51,128 nt of DNA from an uncultured Blautia sp. (GCA_934364795.1 CAKRMK010000021.1:1-51128), one strand, 5' to 3'; counted from the stretch's first letter, positions 8,410 to 17,163 are shown. A program made the numbers and translations. Notes: generated from the sequence alone by a model not told the origin.

Positions 8410-8601
8410 ATGGCAGAAGTTTATGAAATCGGAGACATCGTTACTTTGAAAAAAGGCCATCCATGCGGCAGCAAGGACTGGGAGATCTTGCGAGTGGGCG
8501 CGGATTTCCGCCTGAAGTGCATGGGATGCGGGCATCAGATCATGGTTCCCCGTAAAATGGTGGAGAAAAACACAAAAAATCTTCAAAAAAAAGAAAAATA
8601 A
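8410..8601 (+). CDS. DUF951 family protein
   Basis: A 63-residue basic protein of the DUF951 family, widespread next to rpsF in Firmicutes; its function is not established. Visible are the conserved N-terminal VYEIGDIVTLKKGHPCGS, a central DWEILRVGADFRLKC and CMGCGHQIMVPR, giving Cys at the HPCG and CMGCG positions that could hold zinc. GAGGAG lies 10 nt before the ATG. The gene comes just before the strong promoter of the rpsF operon, the usual neighbourhood for this family. A role in translation or nucleic-acid binding is only inference from size, charge and location. Confidence 0.85.
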   Translation: MAEVYEIGDIVTLKKGHPCGSKDWEILRVGADFRLKCMGCGHQIMVPRKMVEKNTKNLQKKEK

Positions 8602-8604
8602 TGC

Positions 8605-8633
8605 TTTACAGTCCACAAAAAGTATGTTAGAAT
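8605..8633 (+). promoter_or_regulatory. Strong sigma-A promoter of rpsF-ssb-rpsR
   Basis: TTTACA (8605-8610), 17-nt spacer, TAGAAT (8628-8633) with an extended TGT just upstream. Five of six bases match consensus in each box. The leader of about 70 nt contains a small hairpin (CCTTGC at 8653-8658 with GCAAAGG) that could be the site where S6:S18 feedback acts, but I could not verify the conserved S6-binding motif. Confidence 0.75.
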
Positions 8634-8710
8634 CAAAAATCGTGATATATAAAATATCCTTGCTCTTTGACAGGCAAAGGGCCAACAGACCATAAGGAGG
8701 TAAGACAAGC

Positions 8711-8998
8711 ATGAACAAGTACGAGTTAGCATTAGTTGTTAGCGCTAAAGTTGAAGACGAAGTACGTGATGCAGTAGTTGAGAAAGCTAAAGGATACATC
8801 ACTCGTTACAACGGCGTTATCACAGACGTTGAAGAATGGGGTAAGAAGAAATTAGCTTACGAGATTCAGAAAATGCATGAAGGCTTCTACTACTTTATTC
8901 AGTTTGAGGCAGACGCACAGTGTCCGGCAGAAGTAGAAAGACATGTACGTATCATGGACAACGTATTAAGATACTTAGTTGTCAGAAAAGACGCGTAA
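8711..8998 (+). CDS. rpsF: 30S ribosomal protein S6
   Basis: A 95-residue S6 protein, which binds 16S rRNA together with S18 in the small-subunit platform. Full family length and pattern: MNKYELALVVSAKVEDE at the start, a YFIQFEAD strand and the VMDNVLRYLVVRKD-like ending (RIMDNVLRYLVV here). AAGGAGG is well placed before the ATG. It is first in the classical rpsF-ssb-rpsR operon, which brings together the two ribosomal proteins that bind as a heterodimer and the single-strand DNA-binding protein. Codon use is that of a highly expressed gene compared with its neighbours. Feedback control through the leader is plausible. Confidence 0.97.
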   Translation: MNKYELALVVSAKVEDEVRDAVVEKAKGYITRYNGVITDVEEWGKKKLAYEIQKMHEGFYYFIQFEADAQCPAEVERHVRIMDNVLRYLVVRKDA

Positions 8999-9071
8999 TC
9001 TTTTACAGAATCGGATTTAGAGAGCACCATTAAGAGGTCGTTCACTTAGCATAATAAGAGAGGTAAGAAGA

Positions 9072-9524
9072 ATGAACAAAGTAGTTTTAATGGGTCGCTT
9101 AACAAGAGATCCTGAGGTAAGATATTCCGCAGGAGAGAATGCACTGGCAATTGCCAGGTACACATTAGCTGTAGACAGAAGATTCCGTCGTGATGGAGAA
9201 GCAAGTGCTGACTTTATCAGCTGTGTTTCTTTTGGACGTACAGCGGAATTTGCTGAGAAATATTTCCGTCAGGGACTGAAGATTGCGGTTACAGGCCGTA
9301 TTCAGACCGGAAGCTATACCAATCGTGATGGACAGAAGGTTTACACTACAGAGGTTGTAGTAGAGGAGCAGGAGTTTGCTGAAAGCAAGTCTTCCAGTGA
9401 CAGTTATGCTGCATCTCATCCGCATACAAGCGCACCTGAAGCATCTATGCCGAATCCTGGTGTTGCAGCGGAAGGCTTTATGAACATTCCGGATGGCATT
9501 GACGAGGAATTGCCGTTTAACTAG
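9072..9524 (+). CDS. ssb: Single-stranded DNA-binding protein
   Basis: A 150-residue SSB that coats single-stranded DNA in replication, recombination and repair. The OB-fold spans about residues 1-105 (MNKVVLMGRLTRDPEVRYS, YTLAVDRRF, GRIQTGSYTN), followed by a flexible Ser/Pro-rich linker and the acidic tip DGIDEELPFN. In the family that tip docks partner proteins and usually ends in DDLPF or similar. AGAGG precedes the ATG. It lies between rpsF and rpsR in the usual operon order, 73 bp after rpsF. Nothing unusual is seen; this is the housekeeping-type SSB. Confidence 0.96.
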   Translation: MNKVVLMGRLTRDPEVRYSAGENALAIARYTLAVDRRFRRDGEASADFISCVSFGRTAEFAEKYFRQGLKIAVTGRIQTGSYTNRDGQKVYTTEVVVEEQEFAESKSSSDSYAASHPHTSAPEASMPNPGVAAEGFMNIPDGIDEELPFN

Positions 9525-9566
9525 AGCTTAGCTTTTAGAACTGAATAAAACAGGAGGAAAACCAAC

Positions 9567-9833
9567 ATGGCTTACAATAATAGAGGCGAAAGACCAGATT
9601 CTCCAATGAAGAGAAGAGGCGGCCGCAGAAGAAAAAAAGTTTGTGTATTCTGTGGTAAAGAGAATAACGAGATCGATTACAAGGACGTAGCAAAATTAAG
9701 AAAATATGTTTCCGAGAGAGGTAAAATTCTTCCTAGAAGAATCACCGGAAACTGCGCGAAACATCAGAGAGCTCTTACAGTAGCTGTTAAGAGAGCTCGT
9801 CACCTTGCTATGATGCCATACATCCAGGACTAA
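9567..9833 (+). CDS. rpsR: 30S ribosomal protein S18
   Basis: An 88-residue S18 protein. The N-terminal extension is rich in Arg and Gly (residues 1-24). The core follows with [40 protein letters not shown] and [12 protein letters not shown], all family hallmarks. Three cysteines (CVFC and NCAKH) show the zinc-binding (C+) form of S18. AGGAGG lies upstream of the ATG. It is last in the rpsF-ssb-rpsR operon and is followed by a strong intrinsic terminator at 9864-9912. Confidence 0.97.
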   Translation: MAYNNRGERPDSPMKRRGGRRRKKVCVFCGKENNEIDYKDVAKLRKYVSERGKILPRRITGNCAKHQRALTVAVKRARHLAMMPYIQD

Positions 9834-9863
9834 TTTCCTGAATGCAGTAATGCAGATGTTTGG

Positions 9864-9912
9864 AAGCCTTCAAATGCTTGTTATATGAGCGTTTGAGGGC
9901 TTTTTCTTTTTT
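9864..9912 (+). terminator. Intrinsic terminator of the rpsF operon
   Basis: The arms AAGCC-TCAAA-GCT and AGC-TTTGA-GGCTT have two small mismatches and an 8-nt loop. They are followed by a T-rich run. Well formed and directly behind rpsR. Confidence 0.85.
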
Positions 9913-9924
9913 GATAACTCTCTA

Positions 9925-9953
9925 TGGAAAAAAATTCAGAAATCTGTTATACT
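9925..9953 (+). promoter_or_regulatory. Extended -10 promoter upstream of gdpP
   Basis: TGGAAA (9925-9930), 17-nt spacer, TATACT (9948-9953) with TGT just before it. This gives a leader of about 180 nt that includes a copy of repeat family 1. Confidence 0.5.
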
Positions 9954-9985
9954 ATAATACAAAGCCGGTTTTTTGAGGTTGTTCT

Positions 9986-10060
9986 GGAACATGTTTGAAA
10001 AAGGTTTTGTGTAAGATGTGCGTCACAGTTTGCGGGAATGCTTTTTCAAACAGGCTCTAA
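9986..10060 (-). repeat. Copy of dispersed element family 1 with perfect 12-bp inverted ends
   Basis: TGTTTGAAAAAG (9992-10003) and CTTTTTCAAACA (10041-10052) form a perfect 12-bp inverted repeat. Read on the minus strand, the copy begins TTAGAGCCTGTTTGAAAAAG and continues CATTCCCGCA, matching the copy at 15302. It lies in the leader of the gdpP operon; the 304-bp gap holds only this, the promoter and the preceding terminator. Confidence 0.75.
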
Positions 10061-10137
10061 GACAGCTGACAAGAGTCTTCTGGCTTGTAGTTATGTTACT
10101 CAGGTAGCTGAGGCTTTTGTAAGTGAGGATGAAACTT

Positions 10138-12192
10138 ATGAATAAAAAACTGAAATTCAAAGGCTCCATGAAGCAATATATGAGATGGCCGCTGTATTTG
10201 TCCATAGTACTGGTCTGGCTGGATATTCTCATTTTCATGGTAAGTGTGAAGGCAGGAGTTCTGGCAACTCTTGGACTGGTTGTTTATATTGCGGCTGCCC
10301 TGCTCCTTACACATCACCATCGCCCGCTGATCCTCAATGACCTGATCGCATTTGCAAATCAGTACGAGTCACTGGAGAAAAGACTTCTGGATGACCTGGC
10401 ACTTCCGTATGCCATTATGGATACCAATGGAAGGATGATCTGGTCAAACAGAGTATTTGCAACGCTTACAGGTAAAGATCAGTTATACAAAAAACATATC
10501 AGTATGATTTTTCCGGAGATTACATCAGAGAAGATACCAGTTTTGGGCAAACAGGAAATCGCAGAAATGAGTATCAATTTCGGAGAGCGTATCTACCGGG
10601 TTTCCATGCAGCTGGTGACTATGAAGGATGTGGTGAATGAAGCCCGTATTCTGGAAAATGTGGATACGGACATCAGTCTTGTTGCCATGTTCTTTTATGA
10701 TGAGACAGAGCTTCAGGAATACATCAAGAAAAATGAAGATGACAAGCTGGTAACAGCTCTTGCCTGCCTGGATAATTATGAGGAAGCTCTGGAAGGTGTG
10801 GAAGAAGTAAGGCGATCTCTTCTTATTGCACTGATTGATAGAAAAATAACAAAGTATTTTACCAGTTTTGACGGCATTGTCCGTAAACTTGAAAAGGACA
10901 AATATTTCCTGATTATGCGTCAGAGTTCCCTGGAAGAACTGAAGGAGCAGCGCTTTAATATTCTGGAAGAAGTTAAAACTGTCAATATCGGTAACGAGAT
11001 TGCTGTTACTTTAAGTATGGGAATAGGTCTGAATGGCGCTACCTACCAGCAGAATGCAGAGTACAGCCGCATTGCAATGGAAATGGCCCTGGGCCGTGGT
11101 GGAGATCAGGTTGTGATCAAAAACGGGGATTCTATCAGCTATTATGGTGGAAAGTCCCAGCAGATGGAGAAAAATACCCGTGTAAAGGCAAGAGTGAAAG
11201 CCCAGGCCCTGAAGGAGTTTATGAGCACCAAGGATCGCGTGGTTGTTATGGGACATAAGATCACGGATGTGGATGCACTGGGAGCTGCAATTGGTATTTA
11301 CCGTGCAGGAAAAACTCTTGGAAAGCCGGTTCATATTGTGGTAAATGATCCGACTACATCTATCCGTCCTCTGATGGCCGGTTATATTAACAATCCGGAC
11401 TATGAGCCATCCATGTTCATTGACTGCGCCCAGGCGAAGGAGCTTGTGGATAATAACACGGTTGTAGTGGTTGTAGATACCAATAAGCCTAGTTATACAG
11501 AATGTCAGGATCTTTTATATCTGACAAAGACTATCGTAGTATTAGACCATCACAGAAGAGGCAGTGAAGTAATCCAGAACGCTGTGCTTTCTTATGTGGA
11601 GCCATATGCTTCCTCCACCTGCGAAATGGTGGCAGAGGTTCTTCAGTATTTTTCTGATGATTTGCGGCTTCGCAGTCTTGAAGCAGACTGCCTGTATGCA
11701 GGTATGGTCATTGATACCAATAATTTTACAACACGTTCCGGTGTGCGTACCTTTGAGGCTGCCGCATTCCTTAGAAGAAGCGGTGCAGATATTACCAGAG
11801 TACGAAAGCTTCTTCGGGATAACATTGATGCCTATAAGGCAAGGGCAGAGGTTGTGCGTACAGCACAGATCTATCGAAACTGCTTTGCAATAGGAAGATG
11901 TCCAAGTGAAGGGCTTGAAAGTCCTACCGTTGTCGGAGCCCAGGCTGCCAATGAGCTTTTGAATATTGCAGGTGTGAAAGCATCTTTTGTGCTTACTCCA
12001 TATAATAACGAGGTGTACGTAAGTGCCCGTGCCATTGACGAGGTAAATGTGCAGGTTATGATGGAGAGAATAGGCGGCGGTGGTCATCTGAATATTGCCG
12101 GTGCCCAGGTAAAAGCCACAGAGGATGAAACCGAGCAGATGATCAAAGATATTATCGACCAATTATACCAGGAAGGGGAATTTAAAGAATGA
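10138..12192 (+). CDS. gdpP: Cyclic-di-AMP phosphodiesterase (GdpP/YybT family)
   Basis: Membrane-bound phosphodiesterase that hydrolyses c-di-AMP, so it influences cell-wall and potassium homeostasis. The start at 10138 has GTGAGG 9 nt upstream and gives 684 residues; ATG 10129 and GTG 10123 are alternatives. Order: two membrane helices (about 13-55), a PAS-like domain (about 70-170), a degenerate GGDEF domain lacking the GGDEF signature (about 190-345), then the DHH domain ([13 protein letters not shown] about 372, DHH at 470-472) and DHHA1 with GGGGH (about 646-650). All catalytic DHH motifs are present. It overlaps rplI by 4 bp, and dnaB follows, the same order as in Bacillus. Confidence 0.94.
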   Translation: MNKKLKFKGSMKQYMRWPLYLSIVLVWLDILIFMVSVKAGVLATLGLVVYIAAALLLTHHHRPLILNDLIAFANQYESLEKRLLDDLALPYAIMDTNGRMIWSNRVFATLTGKDQLYKKHISMIFPEITSEKIPVLGKQEIAEMSINFGERIYRVSMQLVTMKDVVNEARILENVDTDISLVAMFFYDETELQEYIKKNEDDKLVTALACLDNYEEALEGVEEVRRSLLIALIDRKITKYFTSFDGIVRKLEKDKYFLIMRQSSLEELKEQRFNILEEVKTVNIGNEIAVTLSMGIGLNGATYQQNAEYSRIAMEMALGRGGDQVVIKNGDSISYYGGKSQQMEKNTRVKARVKAQALKEFMSTKDRVVVMGHKITDVDALGAAIGIYRAGKTLGKPVHIVVNDPTTSIRPLMAGYINNPDYEPSMFIDCAQAKELVDNNTVVVVVDTNKPSYTECQDLLYLTKTIVVLDHHRRGSEVIQNAVLSYVEPYASSTCEMVAEVLQYFSDDLRLRSLEADCLYAGMVIDTNNFTTRSGVRTFEAAAFLRRSGADITRVRKLLRDNIDAYKARAEVVRTAQIYRNCFAIGRCPSEGLESPTVVGAQAANELLNIAGVKASFVLTPYNNEVYVSARAIDEVNVQVMMERIGGGGHLNIAGAQVKATEDETEQMIKDIIDQLYQEGEFKE

Positions 12193-12638
12193 AAGTAATT
12201 TTATTAGAAGATGTGAAATCTCTTGGAAAAAAAGGCGAAATTGTAAATGTTAGCGATGGATATGCAAGAAACATGATTCTGCCGAAGAAATTAGGCGTTG
12301 AGGCTACTCCTAAGAATCTGAACGACCTGAAGCTTCAGAAAGCAAATGAAGAAAAAGTGGCGCAGGAGAATTTGGAAGCTGCAAGAGCTTTTGCAAAGGA
12401 TCTGGAAGATAAAGAAGTAATCCTTACCCTGAAAGTGGGAGAAGGTGGAAGAACATTTGGTTCTGTTTCCACAAAGGAAATTTCCGAAGCAGCAAAGAAA
12501 CAGTTAAATCTTGAGATTGAGAAGAAAAAACTGGTTCTTCCAAACCCAATCCGTAATCTGGGCGTAACAAATGTACCGGTCAAGCTTCATCCAAAGGTAA
12601 CCGGAAGCCTGAAAGTATGGGTAAAAGAAGAAGCATAA
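12189..12638 (+). CDS. rplI: 50S ribosomal protein L9
   Basis: A 149-residue L9 protein of standard length. The N-terminal 23S rRNA-binding domain ([28 protein letters not shown], the family signature) is followed by a long connecting helix rich in Glu, Lys and Ala (about 45-75). A C-terminal domain carries [13 protein letters not shown]. It starts inside the gdpP stop (ATGA overlap), so the two are translationally coupled. This links a second-messenger enzyme, a ribosomal protein and the replicative helicase in one transcript, an arrangement conserved in many Firmicutes. Confidence 0.97.
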   Translation: MKVILLEDVKSLGKKGEIVNVSDGYARNMILPKKLGVEATPKNLNDLKLQKANEEKVAQENLEAARAFAKDLEDKEVILTLKVGEGGRTFGSVSTKEISEAAKKQLNLEIEKKKLVLPNPIRNLGVTNVPVKLHPKVTGSLKVWVKEEA

Positions 12639-12683
12639 GAAAAAACAGACAAGAAAGCCAAATGAGAGGATGTTTGTTACGAA

Positions 12684-14012
12684 ATGGAAGAAGCGCTGAT
12701 CAAGAGGATTCTTCCTCACAGTATTGAAGCAGAGCAGTCTGTTATCGGTTCTATGATTCTGGACAGAGATGCTATTCTGATTGCATCGGAAATCCTGACA
12801 AGTGATGATTTTTACCAAAGTCAGTACGGAATTATTTTTGATGCTATGGTGGAACTTTGCAACGAAGGGAAACCTGTGGATTTGATTACACTTCAGAACC
12901 GCTTGAAGGAGAAAGAACTTCCACCGGATATCAGCAGCATGGAATATGTAAGGGATCTGATCGCTGCAGTTCCCACATCTGCAAATGTAAAATATTATGC
13001 TAATATTGTCAGTGAGAAAGCAGTATTAAGACGCCTTATAAAAGTAAACGAGGAAGTGGAAAATTCCTGTTATCTGGAAAAGGACAGTACCCAGATGATT
13101 CTTGAGGATGCGGAAAAAAAACTGTTTAATGTTCTGCAGAGACGTTCCAGTGATGATTTTGTCCCGATTCAGCAGGTTGTTTTAAACGCTGTCAACAATA
13201 TTGAGAAAGCATCCAAGCTGAAGGGTTCTGTTACTGGTATTCCCACCGGTTTTGTAGATCTGGATTATAAGACATCCGGAATGCATGCATCGGATCTGGT
13301 GCTGATTGCGGCCCGTCCTTCTATGGGAAAGACTGCTTTTGTTTTGAATATTGCACAGTATATGGCATTTCGAAAAGATGTCACGGTTGCCATATTCAGC
13401 CTTGAGATGTCAAAGGAGCAGCTGGTAAACCGTCTCCTTGCAATGGAATCTCATGTTGATTCCCAGAATATGCGAACCGGTAATCTGAAAGACGAGGACT
13501 GGACCAAACTGGTGGAAGGAGCAGATATCATCGGACGCTCTAATCTTATTATTGATGATACTCCTGGTATTTCCATTTCCGAGCTTCGTTCCAAGTGCAG
13601 GAAATATAAGCTGGAACATAATCTGGGCATTGTGATGATCGATTATCTTCAGCTGATGACCGGAAGTGGACATTCTGATTCCAGGCAGCAGGAGATTTCA
13701 GATATTTCCCGTTCCCTGAAGGCTCTGGCAAGGGAAATGAGTGTTCCTGTAATTGCGCTTTCCCAGCTTAGCCGTGCTGTGGAGCAGCGACCAGATCATC
13801 GTCCAATGCTTTCTGACCTTCGAGAGTCTGGAGCTATTGAGCAGGATGCGGATGTGGTAATGTTTATCTACCGTGATGACTATTACCATAAAGATACTGA
13901 GAAGAAGGATATTGCAGAGATTATTATAGCAAAACAAAGAAACGGCCCTATTGGTACCGTGGAACTTGTATGGCTGCCAAGATACACGCAGTTTGTAAAT
14001 ATGAAAAAATAG
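12684..14012 (+). CDS. dnaB: Replicative DNA helicase
   Basis: A 442-residue ring helicase that unwinds DNA ahead of the fork (DnaB; called DnaC in Bacillus). The N-terminal domain (about 1-110; LPHSIEAEQSVIGSMILD) binds primase. The C-terminal RecA-like domain carries Walker A ARPSMGKTAF (about 208-217), Walker B IVMIDYLQLM, the sensor ALSQLSRAVEQR and the arginine-finger region DLRESGAIEQDADVVMF. No intein or insertion is seen and the length is normal. It is last in the gdpP-rplI-dnaB operon and followed by a terminator-like hairpin at 14055-14086. Confidence 0.97.
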   Translation: MEEALIKRILPHSIEAEQSVIGSMILDRDAILIASEILTSDDFYQSQYGIIFDAMVELCNEGKPVDLITLQNRLKEKELPPDISSMEYVRDLIAAVPTSANVKYYANIVSEKAVLRRLIKVNEEVENSCYLEKDSTQMILEDAEKKLFNVLQRRSSDDFVPIQQVVLNAVNNIEKASKLKGSVTGIPTGFVDLDYKTSGMHASDLVLIAARPSMGKTAFVLNIAQYMAFRKDVTVAIFSLEMSKEQLVNRLLAMESHVDSQNMRTGNLKDEDWTKLVEGADIIGRSNLIIDDTPGISISELRSKCRKYKLEHNLGIVMIDYLQLMTGSGHSDSRQQEISDISRSLKALAREMSVPVIALSQLSRAVEQRPDHRPMLSDLRESGAIEQDADVVMFIYRDDYYHKDTEKKDIAEIIIAKQRNGPIGTVELVWLPRYTQFVNMKK

Positions 14013-14054
14013 AAAATTAATATTGTAAAATGCTGTAAAGAGTATTTTACAGGG

Positions 14055-14086
14055 AAAGGCCGGCATGTTATGTCGACCTTTTTTTG
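14055..14086 (+). terminator. Intrinsic terminator after dnaB
   Basis: The stem AAGGCCGGC / GTCGACCTT (one mismatch, one G-T pair) is followed by a run of seven T. Confidence 0.7.
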
Positions 14087-14114
14087 TTGCATTTAAAGTA
14101 GCCTTTGTTATAAT
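14087..14114 (+). promoter_or_regulatory. Promoter of the MerR-type regulator
   Basis: TTGCAT (14087-14092), 16-nt spacer, perfect TATAAT (14109-14114), beginning in the T tract of the dnaB terminator. Confidence 0.55.
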
Positions 14115-14145
14115 AAAATCAGCGAATTTCATAAGGAGGGGTAGT

Positions 14146-14658
14146 ATGGAGAAGTATTATACGGTTGCCGAAACTGTGAAAATGACAGGCGTAAAATCCT
14201 ATGTACTGCGTTACTGGGAAGAAGAACTGGACATGCATATTGGCAGGACACAGCTGGGACATCGTTGCTACACCGAAGATGACATTCAGCTTTTTTTGAA
14301 TATTAAGGAACTGAAGAACAGGGGATTGCAGCTTCGGGCAATTAAGGAGCTTTTGCCTAAAATAGCCATGTGTCATCCCAAAAATGTTACAGAAGAAAAC
14401 GAAAATCAGATCCAGATGCTGGAACAGGTAGTAAAAGATGCTGAAAATACCAGTCATTTTATATCGGGTGACGAAAAAATCCTGGAATTTCAGGAAATTC
14501 TGGAAAGACTGATAAACCAGGAGCTTCATGCACAAAAAGAAGGTGAGGAAAGGTGGCGCTCCCTGGATGCGGCGATCAGAAGACAGCAGCTTGCAAGAAA
14601 AGAAGCTGCAGCTGCTTCAGACAGAAAAGGAAAAAAGAATACCCGGACACAAAAGTAA
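14146..14658 (+). CDS. MerR-family transcriptional regulator
   Basis: A 170-residue DNA-binding protein. The start is fixed by AAGGAGGGG ahead of ATG 14146. The N-terminal winged helix-turn-helix (YTVAETVKMTGVKSYVLRYWEEEL, then HRCYTEDDIQLFLNIKELKNRG) fits the MerR superfamily. The middle is probably a dimerising helix (about 85-130). The C-terminus is a basic Lys/Arg/Gln-rich tail. No cysteine pair or ligand-binding domain of metal- or drug-responsive MerR proteins is present, so no effector can be suggested. It has its own promoter directly behind dnaB and is convergent with the ferredoxin gene. Confidence 0.85.
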   Translation: MEKYYTVAETVKMTGVKSYVLRYWEEELDMHIGRTQLGHRCYTEDDIQLFLNIKELKNRGLQLRAIKELLPKIAMCHPKNVTEENENQIQMLEQVVKDAENTSHFISGDEKILEFQEILERLINQELHAQKEGEERWRSLDAAIRRQQLARKEAAAASDRKGKKNTRTQK

Positions 14659-14674
14659 TGCCTCTGAAATAAAA

Positions 14675-14704
14675 AAGGGAGCCTCTCTACAGAGAAGCCC
14701 CCTT
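14675..14704. terminator. Bidirectional hairpin between the regulator and ferredoxin genes
   Basis: The stem AAGGG-GC-TCTC with GAGA-GC-CCCTT has small mismatches. A T6 run follows on the minus strand and a weaker T-rich stretch on the plus strand, so it mainly terminates the ferredoxin gene. Confidence 0.7.
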
Positions 14705-14730
14705 CTTTATTCACTGTCAGTATGGGCAAA

Positions 14731-15066
<336 letters not shown>

Positions 15067-15100
15067 TCACAAGCGCTGAATAAAAAGGAGGAAACAGATC

Positions 15101-15304
15101 ATGGCACAGGTGACAAAAGATATGCTGATCGGTCAGCTTCTTCAGTTAGATCCTAATATGGCTGGTATTCTTATGGCATCCGGAATGGGATGTGTTGGAT
15201 GCCCATCCGCTCAGATGGAATCTCTGGAGGAGGCTGCTATGGTACACGGAATTGATGCTGACGTATTAATTCAGCAGCTTAACGATTATCTGGCAGGACG
15301 CTAG
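15101..15304 (+). CDS. DUF1858 protein (hybrid-cluster-associated redox disulfide type)
   Basis: A 67-residue protein of the DUF1858 family. Family signs are the opening [15 protein letters not shown], then a [11 protein letters not shown] segment with a CxxC pair, and [12 protein letters not shown]. Members are often fused to or encoded beside redox enzymes such as the hybrid-cluster protein. The CxxC could form a disulfide or bind a metal; the biochemical role is not established. AAGGAGG precedes the ATG. It is a single-gene unit with its own promoter, divergent from ferredoxin, which agrees with a redox role (inference). Its TAG stop is also the first three bases of a family-1 repeat. Confidence 0.88.
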   Translation: MAQVTKDMLIGQLLQLDPNMAGILMASGMGCVGCPSAQMESLEEAAMVHGIDADVLIQQLNDYLAGR

Positions 15305-15375
15305 AGCGTGTTTGAAAAACATTCCCGCAGGCTGTGAATCGCATTTTGCTGAATTGGTTTTTTTACACATCTGGA
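15302..15375 (+). repeat. Copy of dispersed element family 1 overlapping a stop codon
   Basis: Begins TAGAGCGTGTTTGAAAAAC then ATTCCCGCA, matching the minus-strand copy at 9986-10060. The first TAG is the stop codon of the DUF1858 gene. The right boundary is uncertain. Confidence 0.65.
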
Positions 15376-15382
15376 ATAAATA

Positions 15383-15416
15383 AAAAAGACTGGCATAATG
15401 AGCCAGTCTTTTTTAT
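15383..15416 (+). terminator. Intrinsic terminator after the DUF1858 gene
   Basis: A perfect stem AAAAAGACTGGC / GCCAGTCTTTTT with a 7-nt loop and a T tract. Confidence 0.9.
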
Positions 15417-15512
15417 ATACAAGGAAATTCCGTTAGAATCTCCCTGTACATAAAAAGCCCTACCGGGAAGGATTACGCTGCAGCCAAAGGGTAGATGCCG
15501 CTTAAGGTGGCC

Positions 15513-15590
15513 CTCCGCAGGCGGAGAATCCTGCAAAGCAGAATTCTTTCCTGATTTGCAGGAATTTATATATTTGCAGAAATTTATATA
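15513..15590. repeat. Inverted and tandem repeats at the mecA 3' end
   Basis: CTCCGC-AG-GCGGAG (15513-15526), TCCTGCAAA / TTTGCAGGA (15529-15537, 15555-15563), and two adjacent 18-bp units TTTGCAG(G/A)AATTTATATA (15555-15572, 15573-15590; 17 of 18 identical). The second unit includes the stop and last codons of mecA. Confidence 0.65.
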
Positions 15591-16354
15591 TCAGCAAGCT
15601 GCTGTAAAGCTTTTCTGGAAATCAGTTCACCGTGTTCCTTTAAGTATGCTTCTCCGGCTTTGGTAAAAGCCCGTCCGCTTCCATATTCGGAAAGAATGTT
15701 GCAGATCTTGTTAAAATCCTCGGCAGAGCATGAGGACTGATGTACGATGAGCTGGTAAAGGGAATTTTCATCCTTGTACAGAGTATTGGCTCCCTTGTAA
15801 AAGCCGTCAAGACCATGTGCTGCTGCAATTACATCATCCAGTGTATGGAAGGTATAAAGCCGTACAAGGCTGATGGAAACCTTGGAGTTATCAGAAGATG
15901 CATCTTTCGTTGTCTTGGAAACAGGAGCATCGCCGGAAACCTTTTCATCCTCTTTGTTCTGATCTTTGGAAGAAGCAGCTTTCTTTGTCTCTTCGTAGAG
16001 TTTCTGGAAAATATCAATAATATTATCAGCACCGTCAAACTGCATAGCATCCGGCTTTGATTTTTTATATGGTGAAAATTTGGAAAAACGGGTATCAAGT
16101 TCTTCTGGATCTTCCACCTTGGTAATGATCAGGATCACACTTTCGCCGCTTACCGGAATGGCTTCTATCATCAGCGGGATATTATCTGCTTCGAATCCAA
16201 ACTCAATCTGGGCCTGCTGCATCATATCGCGAAAAAGTTTCTTGGCCTTCTCTGTACCATATGCAAGTTCGCTGATACGGATCTGGTGACTGTCCAGGTC
16301 TTCTTTTGTAAGAGTACAGCGAATCTGTGTATCGCTGATTTTTTCGATTTTCAT
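15584..16354 (-). CDS. mecA: Adaptor protein MecA
   Basis: A 256-residue adaptor that, in Bacillus, hands substrates such as ComK to the ClpC-ClpP protease. The start at MKIEKIS is set by AGGATG about 9 nt upstream. The N-terminal substrate-binding part (about 1-90) reads KIEKISDTQIRCTLTKEDLDSHQI, with the MecA pattern LDSHQIRISELAYGTEKAKKLFRDMM. A low-complexity charged linker (about 110-150; Lys, Asp, Ser-rich) separates it from the C-terminal ClpC-binding domain (about 155-256; SLVRLYTFHTLDDVIAAA, then LYQLIVHQS). Both domains are present. A promoter is visible upstream, next to a family-2 palindrome. Confidence 0.92.
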   Translation of the reverse strand: MKIEKISDTQIRCTLTKEDLDSHQIRISELAYGTEKAKKLFRDMMQQAQIEFGFEADNIPLMIEAIPVSGESVILIITKVEDPEELDTRFSKFSPYKKSKPDAMQFDGADNIIDIFQKLYEETKKAASSKDQNKEDEKVSGDAPVSKTTKDASSDNSKVSISLVRLYTFHTLDDVIAAAHGLDGFYKGANTLYKDENSLYQLIVHQSSCSAEDFNKICNILSEYGSGRAFTKAGEAYLKEHGELISRKALQQLADI

Positions 16355-16384
16355 ATAATCACATCCTGTTCTTGTGGAATAAGG

Positions 16385-16411
16385 GTTACTGTTCATTGGG
16401 TTCACAGTAAC
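16385..16411. repeat. Complete copy of palindrome family 2
   Basis: A 27-bp element with 8-bp arms GTTACTGT / ACAGTAAC around an 11-nt centre. It aligns over its full length with 3170-3196. It lies in the mecA leader. Confidence 0.7.
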
Positions 16412-16441
16412 GAATAATATCTATATCTATCTTGATTTCTC

Positions 16442-16470
16442 ATTGTATAATATATGCCAGAAAAGTGCAA
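16442..16470 (-). promoter_or_regulatory. Promoter of mecA
   Basis: On the minus strand TTGCAC (16470-16465), 17-nt spacer, TACAAT (16447-16442). The leader of about 80 nt contains the palindrome at 16385-16411. Confidence 0.55.
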
Positions 16471-16554
16471 TAGGAAAAGAAAGGCGAAAATTCTCATTAT
16501 TTATTAAATTTTTAGAAACGAAAAAGAAAAAAAGAATAAACTTGTCAGATGCTA

Positions 16555-16583
16555 TTGCATAATGGAAAATGAAACCGTATAAT
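16555..16583 (+). promoter_or_regulatory. Promoter directed at the small gene at 16829
   Basis: TTGCAT (16555-16560), 17-nt spacer, perfect TATAAT (16578-16583). If used, it gives a leader of about 240 nt. The rest of the 474-bp gap (16355-16828) is A/T-rich with one weak hairpin near 16690-16722 and no gene that I can see. Confidence 0.5.
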
Positions 16584-16828
16584 GAGAAACAGAAAAAGAA
16601 AACGGATTCGGGTTCACGATTAAATTGAACAGTTGAACACAAGTTCGTATTAAGTATTAACATTAACATCTGGTTTTATCTAAAGACAGCGCCATTTTCA
16701 TACAGCGTATCAGCTGGGGCGGTGTTTCACATTCCCTGAAGATGAAATGAAGCTATGATCCGTCTCTTTTTCTGCCAACATATTTCAGGTGTTTTCTAAA
16801 TCTGAAAAAAAGGAAAGGAGGATAGGAC

Positions 16829-17089
16829 ACGAAGCGTATATCACGATCAGGAAAGAAGCAGTCCTGCCAATCTTTGGAAAAGGAGCTTGCACGTTATCAG
16901 GAGATGGGAATTTCCCTGTACTTGGAGGGCGAGCAAAGTACTCCCGGCGCCATAGCAAGAGCCTGTCAGATTGCCGAAGGCGGAGGATATATGCGGGACT
17001 ATACAGAAGATGGTCAGGGGCATATTGCCCGTGTGGATTTTGATTTCGTGATGGACGAAAGCGAAAACACCGGGACAAAGCAGTCCTGA
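16829..17089 (+). CDS. Small uncharacterised protein with probable ACG start codon
   Basis: An 86-residue basic-then-acidic protein. The frame is open from a TAG at 16823. AAAGGAGG (16814-16821) stands 7 nt before ACG (16829), which is followed by AAGCGT, so the expected start ATGAAGCG appears as ACGAAGCG. The next usable start in frame is TTG 16874, without a good binding site, which would delete the conserved-looking Arg/Lys-rich N-terminus (KRISRSGKKQSC). The protein continues ELARYQEMGISLYLEG, then a helix, GYMRDYTEDGQGHIARVDFDFV. I do not recognise a named family. Either initiation at ACG or a recently damaged start codon would explain it. Confidence 0.6.
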   Translation, partial: TKRISRSGKKQSCQSLEKELARYQEMGISLYLEGEQSTPGAIARACQIAEGGGYMRDYTEDGQGHIARVDFDFVMDESENTGTKQS

Positions 17090-17094
17090 TACAT

Positions 17095-17163
17095 TGCAGG
17101 AGGATTCTTCTGGAACGGCAGTTCCCCCTACTCATACTTTGCATTTCCAGGGAATCCTCTGCA
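17095..17163. repeat. Long inverted repeat behind the small gene
   Basis: TGCAGGAGGATTC (17095-17107) pairs with GAATCCTCTGCA (17152-17163) with one bulged G. An inner hairpin GGAAC-GGCA-GTTCC lies at 17112-17125. There is no T tract on either strand, so it is not a classical terminator. Confidence 0.55.

Noticed and set aside
8640..8710. S6:S18-binding leader motif before rpsF
   Set aside because: A small hairpin exists, but I could not place the conserved motif with confidence, so it is mentioned only in the promoter note.
16690..16725. Hairpin in the long leader before the ACG-start gene as a riboswitch
   Set aside because: Only a short, mismatched stem (CGCC/GGCG) without any known aptamer core or terminator.
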